The position numbers were made by a program, and so were the translations under genes. Source: Patiriisocius marinistellae (lineage in GTDB: Bacteria; Bacteroidota; Bacteroidia; Flavobacteriales; Flavobacteriaceae). From it: a stretch of 64,000 nt of DNA. Numbering within the stretch: the stretch's first letter is position 1; every line of letters begins with the position of its first letter. The notes under the pieces were generated by a model that searched no databases, was not told where the DNA came from, and saw only the letters and a list, made by a program, of their open reading frames with translations. This document shows positions 18,256 through 26,941 of the stretch, in pieces. Location: assembly GCF_009014635.1 (NCBI RefSeq), contig NZ_BKCF01000003.1, positions 124,001-188,000 on the forward strand, in the 5' to 3' direction.

Positions 18256-18263
18256 TAGCTTTG
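18256..18263 (+). promoter_or_regulatory. Candidate -7 promoter element TAGCTTTG
   Basis: Exact match to the Bacteroidota TAnnTTTG element, 36 bases before the start of the SDR gene. No clear TTG is seen at the usual -33 distance, so the call is tentative. Confidence 0.4.
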
Positions 18264-18299
18264 ATGTATAACCTAAACTATTAATTTAATTAAAAATAT

Positions 18300-19025
18300 A
18301 TGAGTAATTTGAAAAATAAGGTAGCATTTATTACAGGTGGTAGTAAAGGAATAGGTTTTGGTATTGCTCAAAAATTATTAGGAAATGGAATGCATGTAGC
18401 TATTACAAGCCGAAGTACTAAAAGTGCAGATGCTGCCGCTAAAAAATTAGAAAAATTTGCAATTCATGGTTCAAAAGTATTAGGATTGAAAGCAGATGTG
18501 CGTAGTTTCCATGAGCAGGAAGACGCTGTTAATAAAGCGATTAAAGAACTGGGTGAGATTGATGTTGTTATAGCTAATGCCGGTTTAGGTCATTTTGGCA
18601 ATATTGAAGAACTATCTGTTGAACAATGGAATGAAGTTATTGAAACTAATCTTTCTGGTGCGTTTTTTACTTTAAAGTCAACAATAGCATCTATTAAAAA
18701 AACTAAAGGATATTATATATCGATTTCAAGTTTAGCGGGAACAAACTTTTTTGCTGGAGGAACGGCTTACAATGCAAGTAAATTTGGTGTGACAGGATTT
18801 ACTCAAGCTGCCATGTTAGATTTAAGACAATATGGAATAAAAGTGAGTACCATTATGCCAGGAAGTGTTTCTACACATTTTAATGGTAATGAGCCGAGTG
18901 ATAAAGGTGATTGGAAAATACAAATTGAAGATATAGGTGAACTTGTTGTTGATTTACTTAGAATGCACCCTCGCACATTGCCAAGTAAGATTGAAGTGAG
19001 ACCTACAACACCGCCATCAAAATAA
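18300..19025 (+). CDS. SDR family NAD(P)-dependent oxidoreductase
   Basis: 241 residues, classical short-chain dehydrogenase/reductase. The cofactor motif is TGGSKGIGFG near residue 13, followed by the NAG motif (VIANAG), catalytic Ser in ISISSLAG and YNASK with the catalytic Tyr and Lys. An Arg in SRSTKS after the second strand suggests NADPH preference. The substrate is not predictable; 3-oxoacyl reductase-like activity is possible. It is a single gene with a convergent neighbour one base after its stop. Confidence 0.9.
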   Translation: MSNLKNKVAFITGGSKGIGFGIAQKLLGNGMHVAITSRSTKSADAAAKKLEKFAIHGSKVLGLKADVRSFHEQEDAVNKAIKELGEIDVVIANAGLGHFGNIEELSVEQWNEVIETNLSGAFFTLKSTIASIKKTKGYYISISSLAGTNFFAGGTAYNASKFGVTGFTQAAMLDLRQYGIKVSTIMPGSVSTHFNGNEPSDKGDWKIQIEDIGELVVDLLRMHPRTLPSKIEVRPTTPPSK

Positions 19026-19026
19026 A

Positions 19027-19458
19027 TTATGCTATTAATTTATTTTTTTCTTTTATAGTTTGTTGTTTAGCCCAAGCTATCGCATTATCTAAAGATGTAA
19101 ATTTTTGAACTTTAGTTTTTATAAATAATTTTTCCAAAATTAAATTACTTAAACCTATACGTTCATTGGTAACAACTGATATGCAATTTAAAGTATTACT
19201 ACCATTAAAAAATTTTAACCAATCTTGAGGATATAAAGAATAGGAATGTATTCTATTTGAAACGTAAGAAACTTTTATATTTTTATTTCCAAAATAATTG
19301 TATACCTCTTCTATCACTTCTTCTGCACAATCCCAATTAAAAACAACTCCTTGTTTAATTTCTCCAACAACATAATCATCAAAAACATAAAAATCACCTT
19401 CGTTGATGGTTATTATCTTTTTAACATTTGAAAAATATTTACTTTCAGCTATTTTCAA
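19027..19458 (-). CDS. Hypothetical protein, STAS/SpoIIAA-like
   Basis: 143 residues, soluble, no signal peptide. The order of strands and helices (FYVFDDYVVGEI, EEVIEEVYNYFG, IKVSYVSNRIHSYSLYPQDW, then TSLDNAIAWAKQQ at the end) resembles short Bacteroidota proteins compared with the SpoIIAA/STAS-like fold. I cannot assign a function. The only in-frame start near the beginning is TTG at 19458; there is no ATG in the frame. Confidence 0.65.
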   Translation of the reverse strand: MKIAESKYFSNVKKIITINEGDFYVFDDYVVGEIKQGVVFNWDCAEEVIEEVYNYFGNKNIKVSYVSNRIHSYSLYPQDWLKFFNGSNTLNCISVVTNERIGLSNLILEKLFIKTKVQKFTSLDNAIAWAKQQTIKEKNKLIA

Positions 19459-19564
19459 TATAGTTGTTTGTTGGTGATTATTAACATTATAGGGTTTATC
19501 AAATATATAACATTGATATTTAAAACAGACAAAACGCTCAATTTATTCGTTAAAGTGTATAAAA

Positions 19565-19591
19565 AAAAGCAGCTTCATGGAAGCTGCTTTT
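19565..19591 (-). terminator. Rho-independent terminator of the OmpA lipoprotein gene
   Basis: A perfect 12-bp stem (AAAAGCAGCTTC / GAAGCTGCTTTT) around a three-base loop, followed on the minus strand by T-rich sequence. It lies 22 bp after the stop of the gene ending at 19614. Confidence 0.85.
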
Positions 19592-19613
19592 CATCATAGT
19601 TATTTACTTTCAA

Positions 19614-20471
19614 TTAATTGGCAGAAAGTAGAGCCAGAAATTTATCTAGATTAGGAAGTATTACAATTCTTGTCCTTCTATTAGTGGCACGACCTTCTTT
19701 AGTGTCATTTTCAGTCAATGGGCTGTAACTACTTCTTCCTGCAGCAATTAATTTTTCTGGTGCTACATTAAAATCTTCTTGCAATTTTCTAATAACAGCT
19801 GTTGAACGTTCAACACTTAAATGCCAATTATCTTTAACTGCAGCTCCAGCTTTCACTGTTTGCGCATCAGTATGTCCTTCAACCATAACTTCCATCGCAG
19901 GTTCACTATTAATTACATCTGCTAATCTTTTTAAAAGATCATTTGCTTTAGGGTTTACTCTATAGCTTCCAGAATTAAATAGCATTTTATCTGATATGGT
20001 TATCATCACAACTGTCTCATCAATGCTAACTTGAATATCATCTTGGTTTTCAGTCATGAACTCATTTGAAAGATTTTTCTTCAAATTATACGATACAATT
20101 AAATTCATTGAATCTTGAAGTGTTTTTGCATTTGCTAGTTGATTCTGGTCAACATTTGCAAGTGCAGCTTTCATTTGTGCTTTATCTTTATTACTCAACA
20201 CTACATTATCATATTTTTGATAGCGCGAATCACTCAACTCTTTTAAAGTTGTATTTGATGATGATAAAGATTGGATTTTTGAATTATAGTCTGCAACACG
20301 TTGCTCAATGCTAGTGACTTTAGCTTCTAATTCTTCTTTTTCTAACTGTGTTTTAGCTAGGGTTGATCTAGTGTCATTATATTGACCTTCAAGTTCTACG
20401 TATTTCTTTTTAGAAACACATGAGGTCAATATTGCAACTGAAAATAGGGATACTGCAAATAATTTTTTCAT
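19614..20471 (-). CDS. OmpA family peptidoglycan-binding lipoprotein
   Basis: 285 residues. Lipoprotein signal MKKLFAVSLFSVAILTSC with cysteine at 18. Residues ~25-75 are a predicted coiled coil (LEGQYNDTRSTLAKTQLEKE). The C-terminal OmpA/Pal-like domain begins near residue 150 and shows VEGHTDAQ, LSVERSTAVIRKLQ, AAGRSSYSPL and NRRTRIVILP, the peptidoglycan-binding pattern. It probably tethers the outer membrane to the cell wall. A strong terminator follows. Confidence 0.93.
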   Translation of the reverse strand: MKKLFAVSLFSVAILTSCVSKKKYVELEGQYNDTRSTLAKTQLEKEELEAKVTSIEQRVADYNSKIQSLSSSNTTLKELSDSRYQKYDNVVLSNKDKAQMKAALANVDQNQLANAKTLQDSMNLIVSYNLKKNLSNEFMTENQDDIQVSIDETVVMITISDKMLFNSGSYRVNPKANDLLKRLADVINSEPAMEVMVEGHTDAQTVKAGAAVKDNWHLSVERSTAVIRKLQEDFNVAPEKLIAAGRSSYSPLTENDTKEGRATNRRTRIVILPNLDKFLALLSAN

Positions 20472-20569
20472 TGTACTAAGTTTTTAATGGTTTATCATTA
20501 TATAACTTCCATTAGTAAATAATATTCCTTAAAGGGTTGCTATTGTTTTGTTAAACATACCTTAATAAA

Positions 20570-20597
20570 AAAGCCACTCAATTTCATGAGTGGCTTT
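20570..20597 (-). terminator. Rho-independent terminator of the 44-residue peptide gene
   Basis: An 11-bp perfect stem (AAAGCCACTCA / TGAGTGGCTTT) with a 6-base loop; T-rich on the minus strand. It lies 31 bp after the stop at 20628, supporting that small gene as a real transcription unit. Confidence 0.8.
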
Positions 20598-20627
20598 ATA
20601 TCAATAAGTTGTAATTAATTTTTATTT

Positions 20628-20762
20628 TTAACTAAGGCCTAACCAGCCTAGAATAATAAAAAGTATAATAAATACAATAACAGTTCCTACGCAACCGCAG
20701 CGACCGCCTCCTATTTTTTTTGCGCCCCATGCGGCAATAATTGCTCTAAGTATATTTTTCAT
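20628..20762 (-). CDS. Small membrane peptide, 44 residues, Gly/Cys-rich hinge
   Basis: ATG at 20762 to TAA at 20628-20630. The peptide begins MKNILRAIIAAWGAKK, then a GGGRCGCVG hinge with two cysteines, then a single hydrophobic helix (TVIVFIILFIILGWLGL). It lies between the OmpA and MscS genes with its own terminator downstream. It looks like the small flavobacterial proteins of this type that lack an assigned function. The two close cysteines after the basic N-terminus could bind metal or form a disulfide; this is inference. Confidence 0.7.
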   Translation of the reverse strand: MKNILRAIIAAWGAKKIGGGRCGCVGTVIVFIILFIILGWLGLS

Positions 20763-20796
20763 GTTTTTTGTTTGTTAAGTTGATATCATATTAAGA

Positions 20797-21735
20797 TTAA
20801 GAAGCACCGTTGTTTTGATTGTGAATTGTTAAATTATTTTTTCCAAAATCCAGCGTACGTATTGGGAATGGGATATTAACATCATTTGCATCAAATGCTT
20901 TCTTTATAGCCTTAATTGCTTTATGCATATTTTGATGTCCTTGTTTGCCATTAACACAATCTGCCCAAAAACGGACTACAAAATTTATAGAACTATCACC
21001 AAATTCTTGAAAAAAGAATTCAACTTCCTCACCATCCCTTTGTTTAAATGCCTCACCTATAGTTTTTACTGTTAAATCTTCAACCATTTGTAAATCACTT
21101 TCATAGCCAACCCCACAAGAAACAATAGTGCGAGAACGAGGAGATATTGAGTAGTTAGTAAATGGATTATCAATAAAAGTAGAGTTAGGGATAATAGTAA
21201 ATTCATTATCTGGTCTCTTAACAGTTACATTGCGCAAATTGATTTCTGTAACAAAACCTTTCTCTCCATTAGTTTCAATCCAATCACCTATACTTATTTT
21301 AGGTAAAAATGAAAGAATAAAACCAGATACAGTATTACTTAATGTTCCTTGAAGAGCAAGTCCTATTGCAAGACCCACAACACCTGCACCAGCCAATACT
21401 GAGGTTAGTACCTTGTCTAGCTCCATAACCCCTAGAGCAACAAAAAAACCAATTAATAGGGTTACGGCAAAAACAATTTGACCTATCATTTGCTTAACAG
21501 ATTCCTCTTTAACTCTCCTAAGAAGAACACGCTTTATTAATTTTTGTAGCCCTTTTGCTATAAAATAGAAAAGTACAATCACTAATACGGCAATAACAAA
21601 ATTGGGTAGTTTTAAAATAAGAGCATCGAGCCATCCTCCTAATTTTTCCCATAATCCAGAAATTGCATCATCAACATTAAAGGCCTTAGCAACTTCTTTT
21701 GTGGTTTCTTTTACTTCTGTAGTAGTATCTTGCAT
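20797..21735 (-). CDS. Mechanosensitive ion channel, MscS family
   Basis: 312 residues. An N-terminal amphipathic soluble part (EVAKAFNVDDAISGLWEKLG), then helix LPNFVIAVLVIVLFYFIA, and a pore helix region VLAGAGVVGLAIGLALQGTL with the small-residue packing typical of MscS TM3. The beta domain follows (ISIGDWIETNGEKGFVTEIN, TIIPNSTFIDNPFTNYS). It is an osmotic pressure release valve in the inner membrane and the third of four MscS homologues here. Confidence 0.95.
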   Translation of the reverse strand: MQDTTTEVKETTKEVAKAFNVDDAISGLWEKLGGWLDALILKLPNFVIAVLVIVLFYFIAKGLQKLIKRVLLRRVKEESVKQMIGQIVFAVTLLIGFFVALGVMELDKVLTSVLAGAGVVGLAIGLALQGTLSNTVSGFILSFLPKISIGDWIETNGEKGFVTEINLRNVTVKRPDNEFTIIPNSTFIDNPFTNYSISPRSRTIVSCGVGYESDLQMVEDLTVKTIGEAFKQRDGEEVEFFFQEFGDSSINFVVRFWADCVNGKQGHQNMHKAIKAIKKAFDANDVNIPFPIRTLDFGKNNLTIHNQNNGAS

Positions 21736-21800
21736 TGATTGTTATTTTGTTCAAATATACGGGTAAGGTTGCTAGAATTGTTTTAACAAAATCCTAAAAA

Positions 21801-21831
21801 AAAATGCAGATGAAAAATTCATCTGCATTTT
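21801..21831 (-). terminator. Rho-independent terminator of rpoD
   Basis: A perfect 14-bp stem (AAAATGCAGATGAA / TTCATCTGCATTTT) with an AAA loop, followed by T-rich sequence on the minus strand. It lies 24 bp after the rpoD stop. Confidence 0.88.
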
Positions 21832-21854
21832 AAAATTTAATATTTCTGAAGAAT

Positions 21855-22721
21855 CTATCCTAAATACTTTTTTAAGATATGGCTCTTAGATTCTTGACGT
21901 AAACGTCTAATCGCCTTTTCACGAATTTGACGCACACGCTCTCGGCTCAACTCAAAAGTATCACCTATTTCTTGTAACGTCATCGCAGGTTGTCCGCTTA
22001 AGCCAAAGTTTAACTTTACCACATCTGCCTCTCTAGGCGCAAGCGTATCAAGTGCTCTGTCAATCTCAATCTTTAAAGATTCATGGATTAACGCTTTATC
22101 AGGATTAGGAGTTTCACCACTACTAATTACATCGTATAAGTTATTATCATTTTCACCTTCTTGGAACGGTGCATCCATAGATAAACTTCTAGAAGAGTTT
22201 TTCAATGATTGTTTTACACTGCTCACAGTCATATCCAGTTCCTTAGCAATTTCGCTAGCACTAGGTACACGCTGGTGTACTTGCTCTAAATGAATAGATG
22301 CTTTACGTATTTTATTAATATCACCAATCTTGTTTAAAGGTAAACGTACCACACGTGATTGCTCAGCAATTGCTTGCAAGATAGATTGTCTAATCCACCA
22401 TACAGCATAAGAGATAAATTTAAAACCTCTCGTTTCATCAAAACGTTGTGCAGCTTTTACAAGCCCTACATTTCCTTCATTAATCAAGTCACTAAGCGTT
22501 AAACCTTGATTTTGATATTGCTTTGCTACAGATATCACAAAACGTAAATTCGCTTTAGTCAACTTATCAAGTGCTCGTTGATCACCTTCACGAATTCTTT
22601 GTGCTAACTCAACCTCTTCCTCCGCGGTTATCATATCAATCTTACTTACATCTTGTAAGTAGCTGTTCAAAGATTTTGTTTCTCTGTTTGTAACCTGCTT
22701 GGTAATCTTGAGTTGTCTCAT
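21855..22721 (-). CDS. rpoD: RNA polymerase primary sigma factor, short Bacteroidota RpoD
   Basis: 288 residues, lacking region 1.1 as is normal in Bacteroidota. Region 1.2 is at the start ([20 protein letters not shown]). Region 2 contains [28 protein letters not shown] and AVWWIRQSI for core binding, -10 recognition and melting. Region 3 follows, then region 4 with LREADVVKL-type spacing ([16 protein letters not shown]) and the helix-turn-helix [18 protein letters not shown]. It directs housekeeping transcription from TTG/TAnnTTTG promoters. The gene is monocistronic with a long upstream gap and a strong terminator. Confidence 0.96.
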   Translation of the reverse strand: MRQLKITKQVTNRETKSLNSYLQDVSKIDMITAEEEVELAQRIREGDQRALDKLTKANLRFVISVAKQYQNQGLTLSDLINEGNVGLVKAAQRFDETRGFKFISYAVWWIRQSILQAIAEQSRVVRLPLNKIGDINKIRKASIHLEQVHQRVPSASEIAKELDMTVSSVKQSLKNSSRSLSMDAPFQEGENDNNLYDVISSGETPNPDKALIHESLKIEIDRALDTLAPREADVVKLNFGLSGQPAMTLQEIGDTFELSRERVRQIREKAIRRLRQESKSHILKKYLG

Positions 22722-23224
22722 AGTGTTTCTCTTTTATTTAAATTTAATACTACTTCCGGATTTTTAAATTTTTTGAAAATGTCTTTAAAAATATCTTCTG
22801 AAATTTTAAGGGTTTACTACTTGTTACTGTCAATTAAAATAGCTGTGATATCAATGCTATTTTTAAATTGCTCATATAACTGAAACTAAACGCAAATTTC
22901 AAAATCTTATTTCAAATTACTTTAATTACCGAAACTATTAAAGTAAAGCACACATTCAAAAAGCATTTTTTTTGATTTGTCAACACATAAAAAAACATTC
23001 CAATTAATAAACCTATTAAAAGGAGCATTTGTTTAATCTATAAAAATATAGTTCAAAAAGAAATAATTAGATAGGGGCGTTGTCAAAGAAATGCAATTTA
23101 ATGAAACCCATAAAAGGGCTACAATTACTAATACGTAAGAACATCAATAAAAGTTACAAAGAATTTAAAAAAAGTTTTAAAATTTATAAAATCATATCTT
23201 TACTATTGGAAAAAGAAAAAATTT
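22722..23224. other. Divergent intergenic region between rpoD and the M14 peptidase gene
   Basis: About 500 bp, AT-rich, no gene of convincing length. It must hold the promoters for both divergent genes. A weak promoter-like TATCTTTA lies about 20 bases before the M14 gene. No riboswitch, tRNA or terminator-like hairpin was recognised. Confidence 0.5.
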
Positions 23225-25513
23225 ATGAAATCATTTAGCCATATTGGAGGCATCCTTATTTTATTAATAGGACTGCAAATTAACGCACAGCAAATATATT
23301 CTGAAATTCAAATAGAAAACCCTGAGGATATTGCCCAATTAGCCAATGAAGGTTTTGTTGTAGATCATCTTAATATTGACCAATCTAATAAAATAAAAAT
23401 ACTAGTTTCTGAAACCGAACTACAACAACTTATTATATTAGGCATTCAGCACACTATAACAATACCTAATTATAAAACAAATTATTTACAACAAAGAACA
23501 GAAGACGCTAATAGAACAATAACAAGAAATACTAACGTTGCAGCCGGATTTGATTTAGGGAGTATGGGAGGCTTTTACACCTTTGACGAGATTGTAACAA
23601 AGCTTGATGAGATGAAGACAGATTTCCCTAATCTCATCACAGCAAAAACAAGTATAGGTACTACAGTTGAAGGAAGAGATATTTGGATGGTAAAAATCTC
23701 AGACAACCCAGAAATTGACGAGCCAGAGCCTTCTGCTTATTTTGATGCACTTCACCATGCTAGGGAACCACTCTCAATGGCAACCACAATTAATTATATG
23801 TTTTACTTGTTAGAAAATTATGATTCAGATTTACAAGTACAATATTTAGTAAACAATAGGGAACTTTATTTTGTACCAGTAGTAAATCCAGATGGCTACA
23901 TTTTCAATGAAACAACAGATCCCAATGGTGGTGGACTTTGGAGAAAAAATAGAAACGAAAATACAGGTGGTTGTGTAGGAGTTGATTTAAATAGAAACTA
24001 CGGTTTTGGTTATAATAACAATTCAAACTGTTCAAGTGGTGATCCTTGCTCAGGAATATATAGGGGAGATGGTCCATTTTCAGAATTAGAAACTCAAGCC
24101 ATTTCAAATTTATTAACTCAAATTCAACCCAAAACAGCATTTTCAACACATTCTACCGCTGGAACATATTTAATGCCATATGGTTATGATACCTCTCCAC
24201 CAGATTTTGAAATTTACTCAGAATGGGCATCAGCTTTTTTAGATGAAAATGATTATAGTTATGGAGTTACATTTCAAATTTTAAACTATACATCTTGTGG
24301 GACTACACGAGATTATTTACATAGTGAAGGTATTTATGGTTGGACTCCAGAAATTGATGGCTCTGGTTTTTGGCCCATGCCAAGCACTATCTTTGACCTA
24401 GTTGGGGAAAACATACGGCCTATGATGTACCAATCTTACATCTCTGGCGCATACTTAGATGTTCAAAGTCACACACAATTAAATAATGCAATACCAGGTG
24501 AAACAATGGGATTGATTGTTGAGTTAAAAAATATAGGATTAGAAAACACTAACGGTAATGTAACTGTACAATTATCGATTGATAGTCAATTAATTTCTTC
24601 TCAAACCAGTGTTGACTATGGTACTATTAACGCAAGAGAACGAATAGATAATACTGCAACACCATTTTTAATAGAAATTTCCCCAGAGTTTGATAGACAA
24701 TTTTTTAACGTTGAAATTATTCCATTTCAAGATGGGGTTCGTAACGAATCGATTACAATTCCTATATTTATTGGAGAGAGAACGAATTTATTTACTGATA
24801 CTGCCGAAAATGGCTCAAGTAACTGGACAGCATCTGGCAATAACTTGCAGTGGGGTGTTACAAATGATGATTCTTATAGTGGGAATACTTGCTTTACAGA
24901 TTCGGCCGGAGGAAATCAAATGAATGAGACTTTAAATTATTTTGAGCTAAATCAATCTTTCGATTTTTCAACAACCACTGGTCCACTATTGAGTTTTATG
25001 ACAAAGTTTGCATTAGATTCTGGAGATTTTACAACCTTAGAAACCTCAATTAATGGAGGTACAAGCTGGGAACCACTCGCAACATTTACAGCAAACGAAT
25101 CTTGGAATATGAAAAATTACAATCTAACCCAATTTAATGGTGAAAGTAATGTTCATTTTAGATTTAAAATGGAATCAAATCAAAGTATTCCAGGTGATGG
25201 GTTTTATTTTGATGATTTTTATATTATAGATTATGAAGAAGAAATTTTAAACATTGTTGACATTAATAATACATTTAATATTTCGGCTTTGCCTAATCCT
25301 TTTACAAGTCAGATAACAATTTTGGCTTCTGAAATTGTTGATTTTGAAGTAACGTTATTTGATATCCAAGGTCGTAAGATTTCAAAAAATTATAAAAGTG
25401 ATAACAGCACAATTGTTATTGAAAATCTAGATTCATTAACATCAGGTATATATTTTGCTTTAATTGAAACAAAAGGCGGATATTCATCGTCTATTAAATT
25501 AATAAAAGAGTAA
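23225..25513 (+). CDS. Secreted M14 zinc carboxypeptidase with T9SS sorting domain
   Basis: 762 residues. Signal peptide ends at NAQ near residue 22. The M14 domain (about 115-410) has zinc ligands H178 and E181 in HHARE, the substrate region NPDGYIFNE and DLNRNYGF, and a later His in FSTHSTAGTYLMPYGY. A CARDB-like domain follows (residues ~425-515), then a jelly-roll domain (DTAENGSSNWTASG onward, FDDFYIID). The last ~80 residues are a type A T9SS sorting domain (ISALPNPFTSQITI, FDIQGRKI, GIYFALIE, IKLIKE). It should be exported by T9SS to degrade extracellular peptides. Confidence 0.95.
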   Translation: MKSFSHIGGILILLIGLQINAQQIYSEIQIENPEDIAQLANEGFVVDHLNIDQSNKIKILVSETELQQLIILGIQHTITIPNYKTNYLQQRTEDANRTITRNTNVAAGFDLGSMGGFYTFDEIVTKLDEMKTDFPNLITAKTSIGTTVEGRDIWMVKISDNPEIDEPEPSAYFDALHHAREPLSMATTINYMFYLLENYDSDLQVQYLVNNRELYFVPVVNPDGYIFNETTDPNGGGLWRKNRNENTGGCVGVDLNRNYGFGYNNNSNCSSGDPCSGIYRGDGPFSELETQAISNLLTQIQPKTAFSTHSTAGTYLMPYGYDTSPPDFEIYSEWASAFLDENDYSYGVTFQILNYTSCGTTRDYLHSEGIYGWTPEIDGSGFWPMPSTIFDLVGENIRPMMYQSYISGAYLDVQSHTQLNNAIPGETMGLIVELKNIGLENTNGNVTVQLSIDSQLISSQTSVDYGTINARERIDNTATPFLIEISPEFDRQFFNVEIIPFQDGVRNESITIPIFIGERTNLFTDTAENGSSNWTASGNNLQWGVTNDDSYSGNTCFTDSAGGNQMNETLNYFELNQSFDFSTTTGPLLSFMTKFALDSGDFTTLETSINGGTSWEPLATFTANESWNMKNYNLTQFNGESNVHFRFKMESNQSIPGDGFYFDDFYIIDYEEEILNIVDINNTFNISALPNPFTSQITILASEIVDFEVTLFDIQGRKISKNYKSDNSTIVIENLDSLTSGIYFALIETKGGYSSSIKLIKE

Positions 25514-25570
25514 AATGTATTTTTGGAGCAATTTTTGCTCTGCAGATATAAAGAAATACCCCCCTTATTT

Positions 25571-26227
25571 ATGAAGTTAATTTTGTCATTATCTATTCTC
25601 TTTGCTACTTATGGTGTAATTGCTCAGTTTGATAATCCAAGTTCAAACTCTGTACAGTTTGAACAGGTTGACACAGCCGTTCCGCAACCTACGGGACTCG
25701 AGTTACCAGCTACAAAAGTGCCGGGATTGAGCAATAAAGAATATCGTTTTGATGCAAATATGGATAACAACCCACTAGGTAAAGATGACCCAAAACCTAT
25801 TGATATTACTACTGATGATGGTTTTTTAAGTACTAAGACAGATATGACTCCTAAAGCTTTTCAAAAAGATAAACCAGCTACAGATGAGTATGACAGAGAC
25901 CAAGTACTAGGTCAAATAGATACAGGAACATCGTATGTAAATGTAGTGTACCGTGACCATCAAAGTGTGGATGGAGATAGGATAAGAGTATATGTCAATG
26001 ATGATATTGTACAGAGTGATATTTCACTTGACGGCACTTTTAGAGGTTTTGATTTAACGCTTGAGCCTGGTGAAAATGTAATTGATTTTCAAGCACTCAA
26101 TCAAGGTGATAGTGGTCCAAACACAGCAGAATTACATGTATATGATGATAAAGGAACCCTCATTTCAAAAAATGAATGGAATTTATTGACGGGCAGAAAG
26201 GCTACTATTGTTGTTTATAAAAATTAA
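25571..26227 (+). CDS. Exported hypothetical protein
   Basis: 218 residues from the ATG at 25571, which starts a clean signal peptide (MKLILSLSILFATYGVIAQ). An upstream in-frame start at 25523 would put 16 polar residues before it and is unlikely. The mature N-terminal half is polar and low in complexity. The C-terminal half is a beta-sandwich-like domain (YVNVVYRDHQSVDGDRIRVY, VIDFQALNQGDSGPNTAEL) resembling secreted flavobacterial proteins of unknown role. Its stop is directly adjacent to the convergent pseudouridine synthase stop. Confidence 0.75.
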   Translation: MKLILSLSILFATYGVIAQFDNPSSNSVQFEQVDTAVPQPTGLELPATKVPGLSNKEYRFDANMDNNPLGKDDPKPIDITTDDGFLSTKTDMTPKAFQKDKPATDEYDRDQVLGQIDTGTSYVNVVYRDHQSVDGDRIRVYVNDDIVQSDISLDGTFRGFDLTLEPGENVIDFQALNQGDSGPNTAELHVYDDKGTLISKNEWNLLTGRKATIVVYKN

Positions 26228-26812
26228 TCACTTTTCAAATTTTACGTTAATCACTTTGACATCCCCTTTGTCCATTCCATGAATTGTAAATTTTCCTATG
26301 CGGTAACGAACTAATCGCAACGTGGGAAACCCAACGGCTGAAGTCATTTTTCGTATTTGTCTAAATTTACCTTCGGTTATAGTGATGGAAACCCAACTTG
26401 TGGGTCCGTGGCGGTCGTCTCTTATTTTTTTATTGCGAGCGGGGAGAAGTGGCGTTTCAATTTTCTCGACCATCGCCTTTTTAGTAATATATGGTTCATC
26501 TTTTACTGTAATTGTAACCCCTTTTTTTAGATGATCAATTGCCGCACTAGTGATTACGCCATCTACTTGTGCATAGTACTCTTTTTCAATTCCGCTTTTA
26601 TTTATGTGAGTACTGTATTTTCCATTTGTTGTTAATAATAACAAACCTTCACTAGGCTCGTCTAGTCTGCCAACTGCCATAGTACCATTAGGAAAATTAT
26701 GCAGAGAGCCTAAAAATTTCTTCCTCTTTGCATGCCGGTCATTTGTCAAAAACTGGCTTAAATACCCATCTGGTTTGTATAATGCAAAATAGTGATGTGA
26801 GATTGCTTTCAT
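26228..26812 (-). CDS. rRNA pseudouridine synthase, RsuA/RluE family
   Basis: 194 residues, no S4 domain. The start YFALYKPDGYLSQF is the family N-terminal strand. The catalytic motif is GRLDEPSEGLLLLT with the essential Asp. GKFRQIRKMTSAVGFPTLRL is the conserved C-terminal block. The length and lack of S4 fit the RluE/short-RsuA group that modifies a uridine in ribosomal RNA. The precise site cannot be assigned. Confidence 0.9.
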   Translation of the reverse strand: MKAISHHYFALYKPDGYLSQFLTNDRHAKRKKFLGSLHNFPNGTMAVGRLDEPSEGLLLLTTNGKYSTHINKSGIEKEYYAQVDGVITSAAIDHLKKGVTITVKDEPYITKKAMVEKIETPLLPARNKKIRDDRHGPTSWVSITITEGKFRQIRKMTSAVGFPTLRLVRYRIGKFTIHGMDKGDVKVINVKFEK

Positions 26813-26941
26813 TAGGTGTAAAAATAAAAGTAAAATCTTCGGAAATATGAAGAATTAAATCAATTATGTTTCATTAAACATCTTTTTGTGAGATTTGCTT
26901 AAAATTTCAGAAGAAAAAAATAAAATTATCTAAATAGCGCA

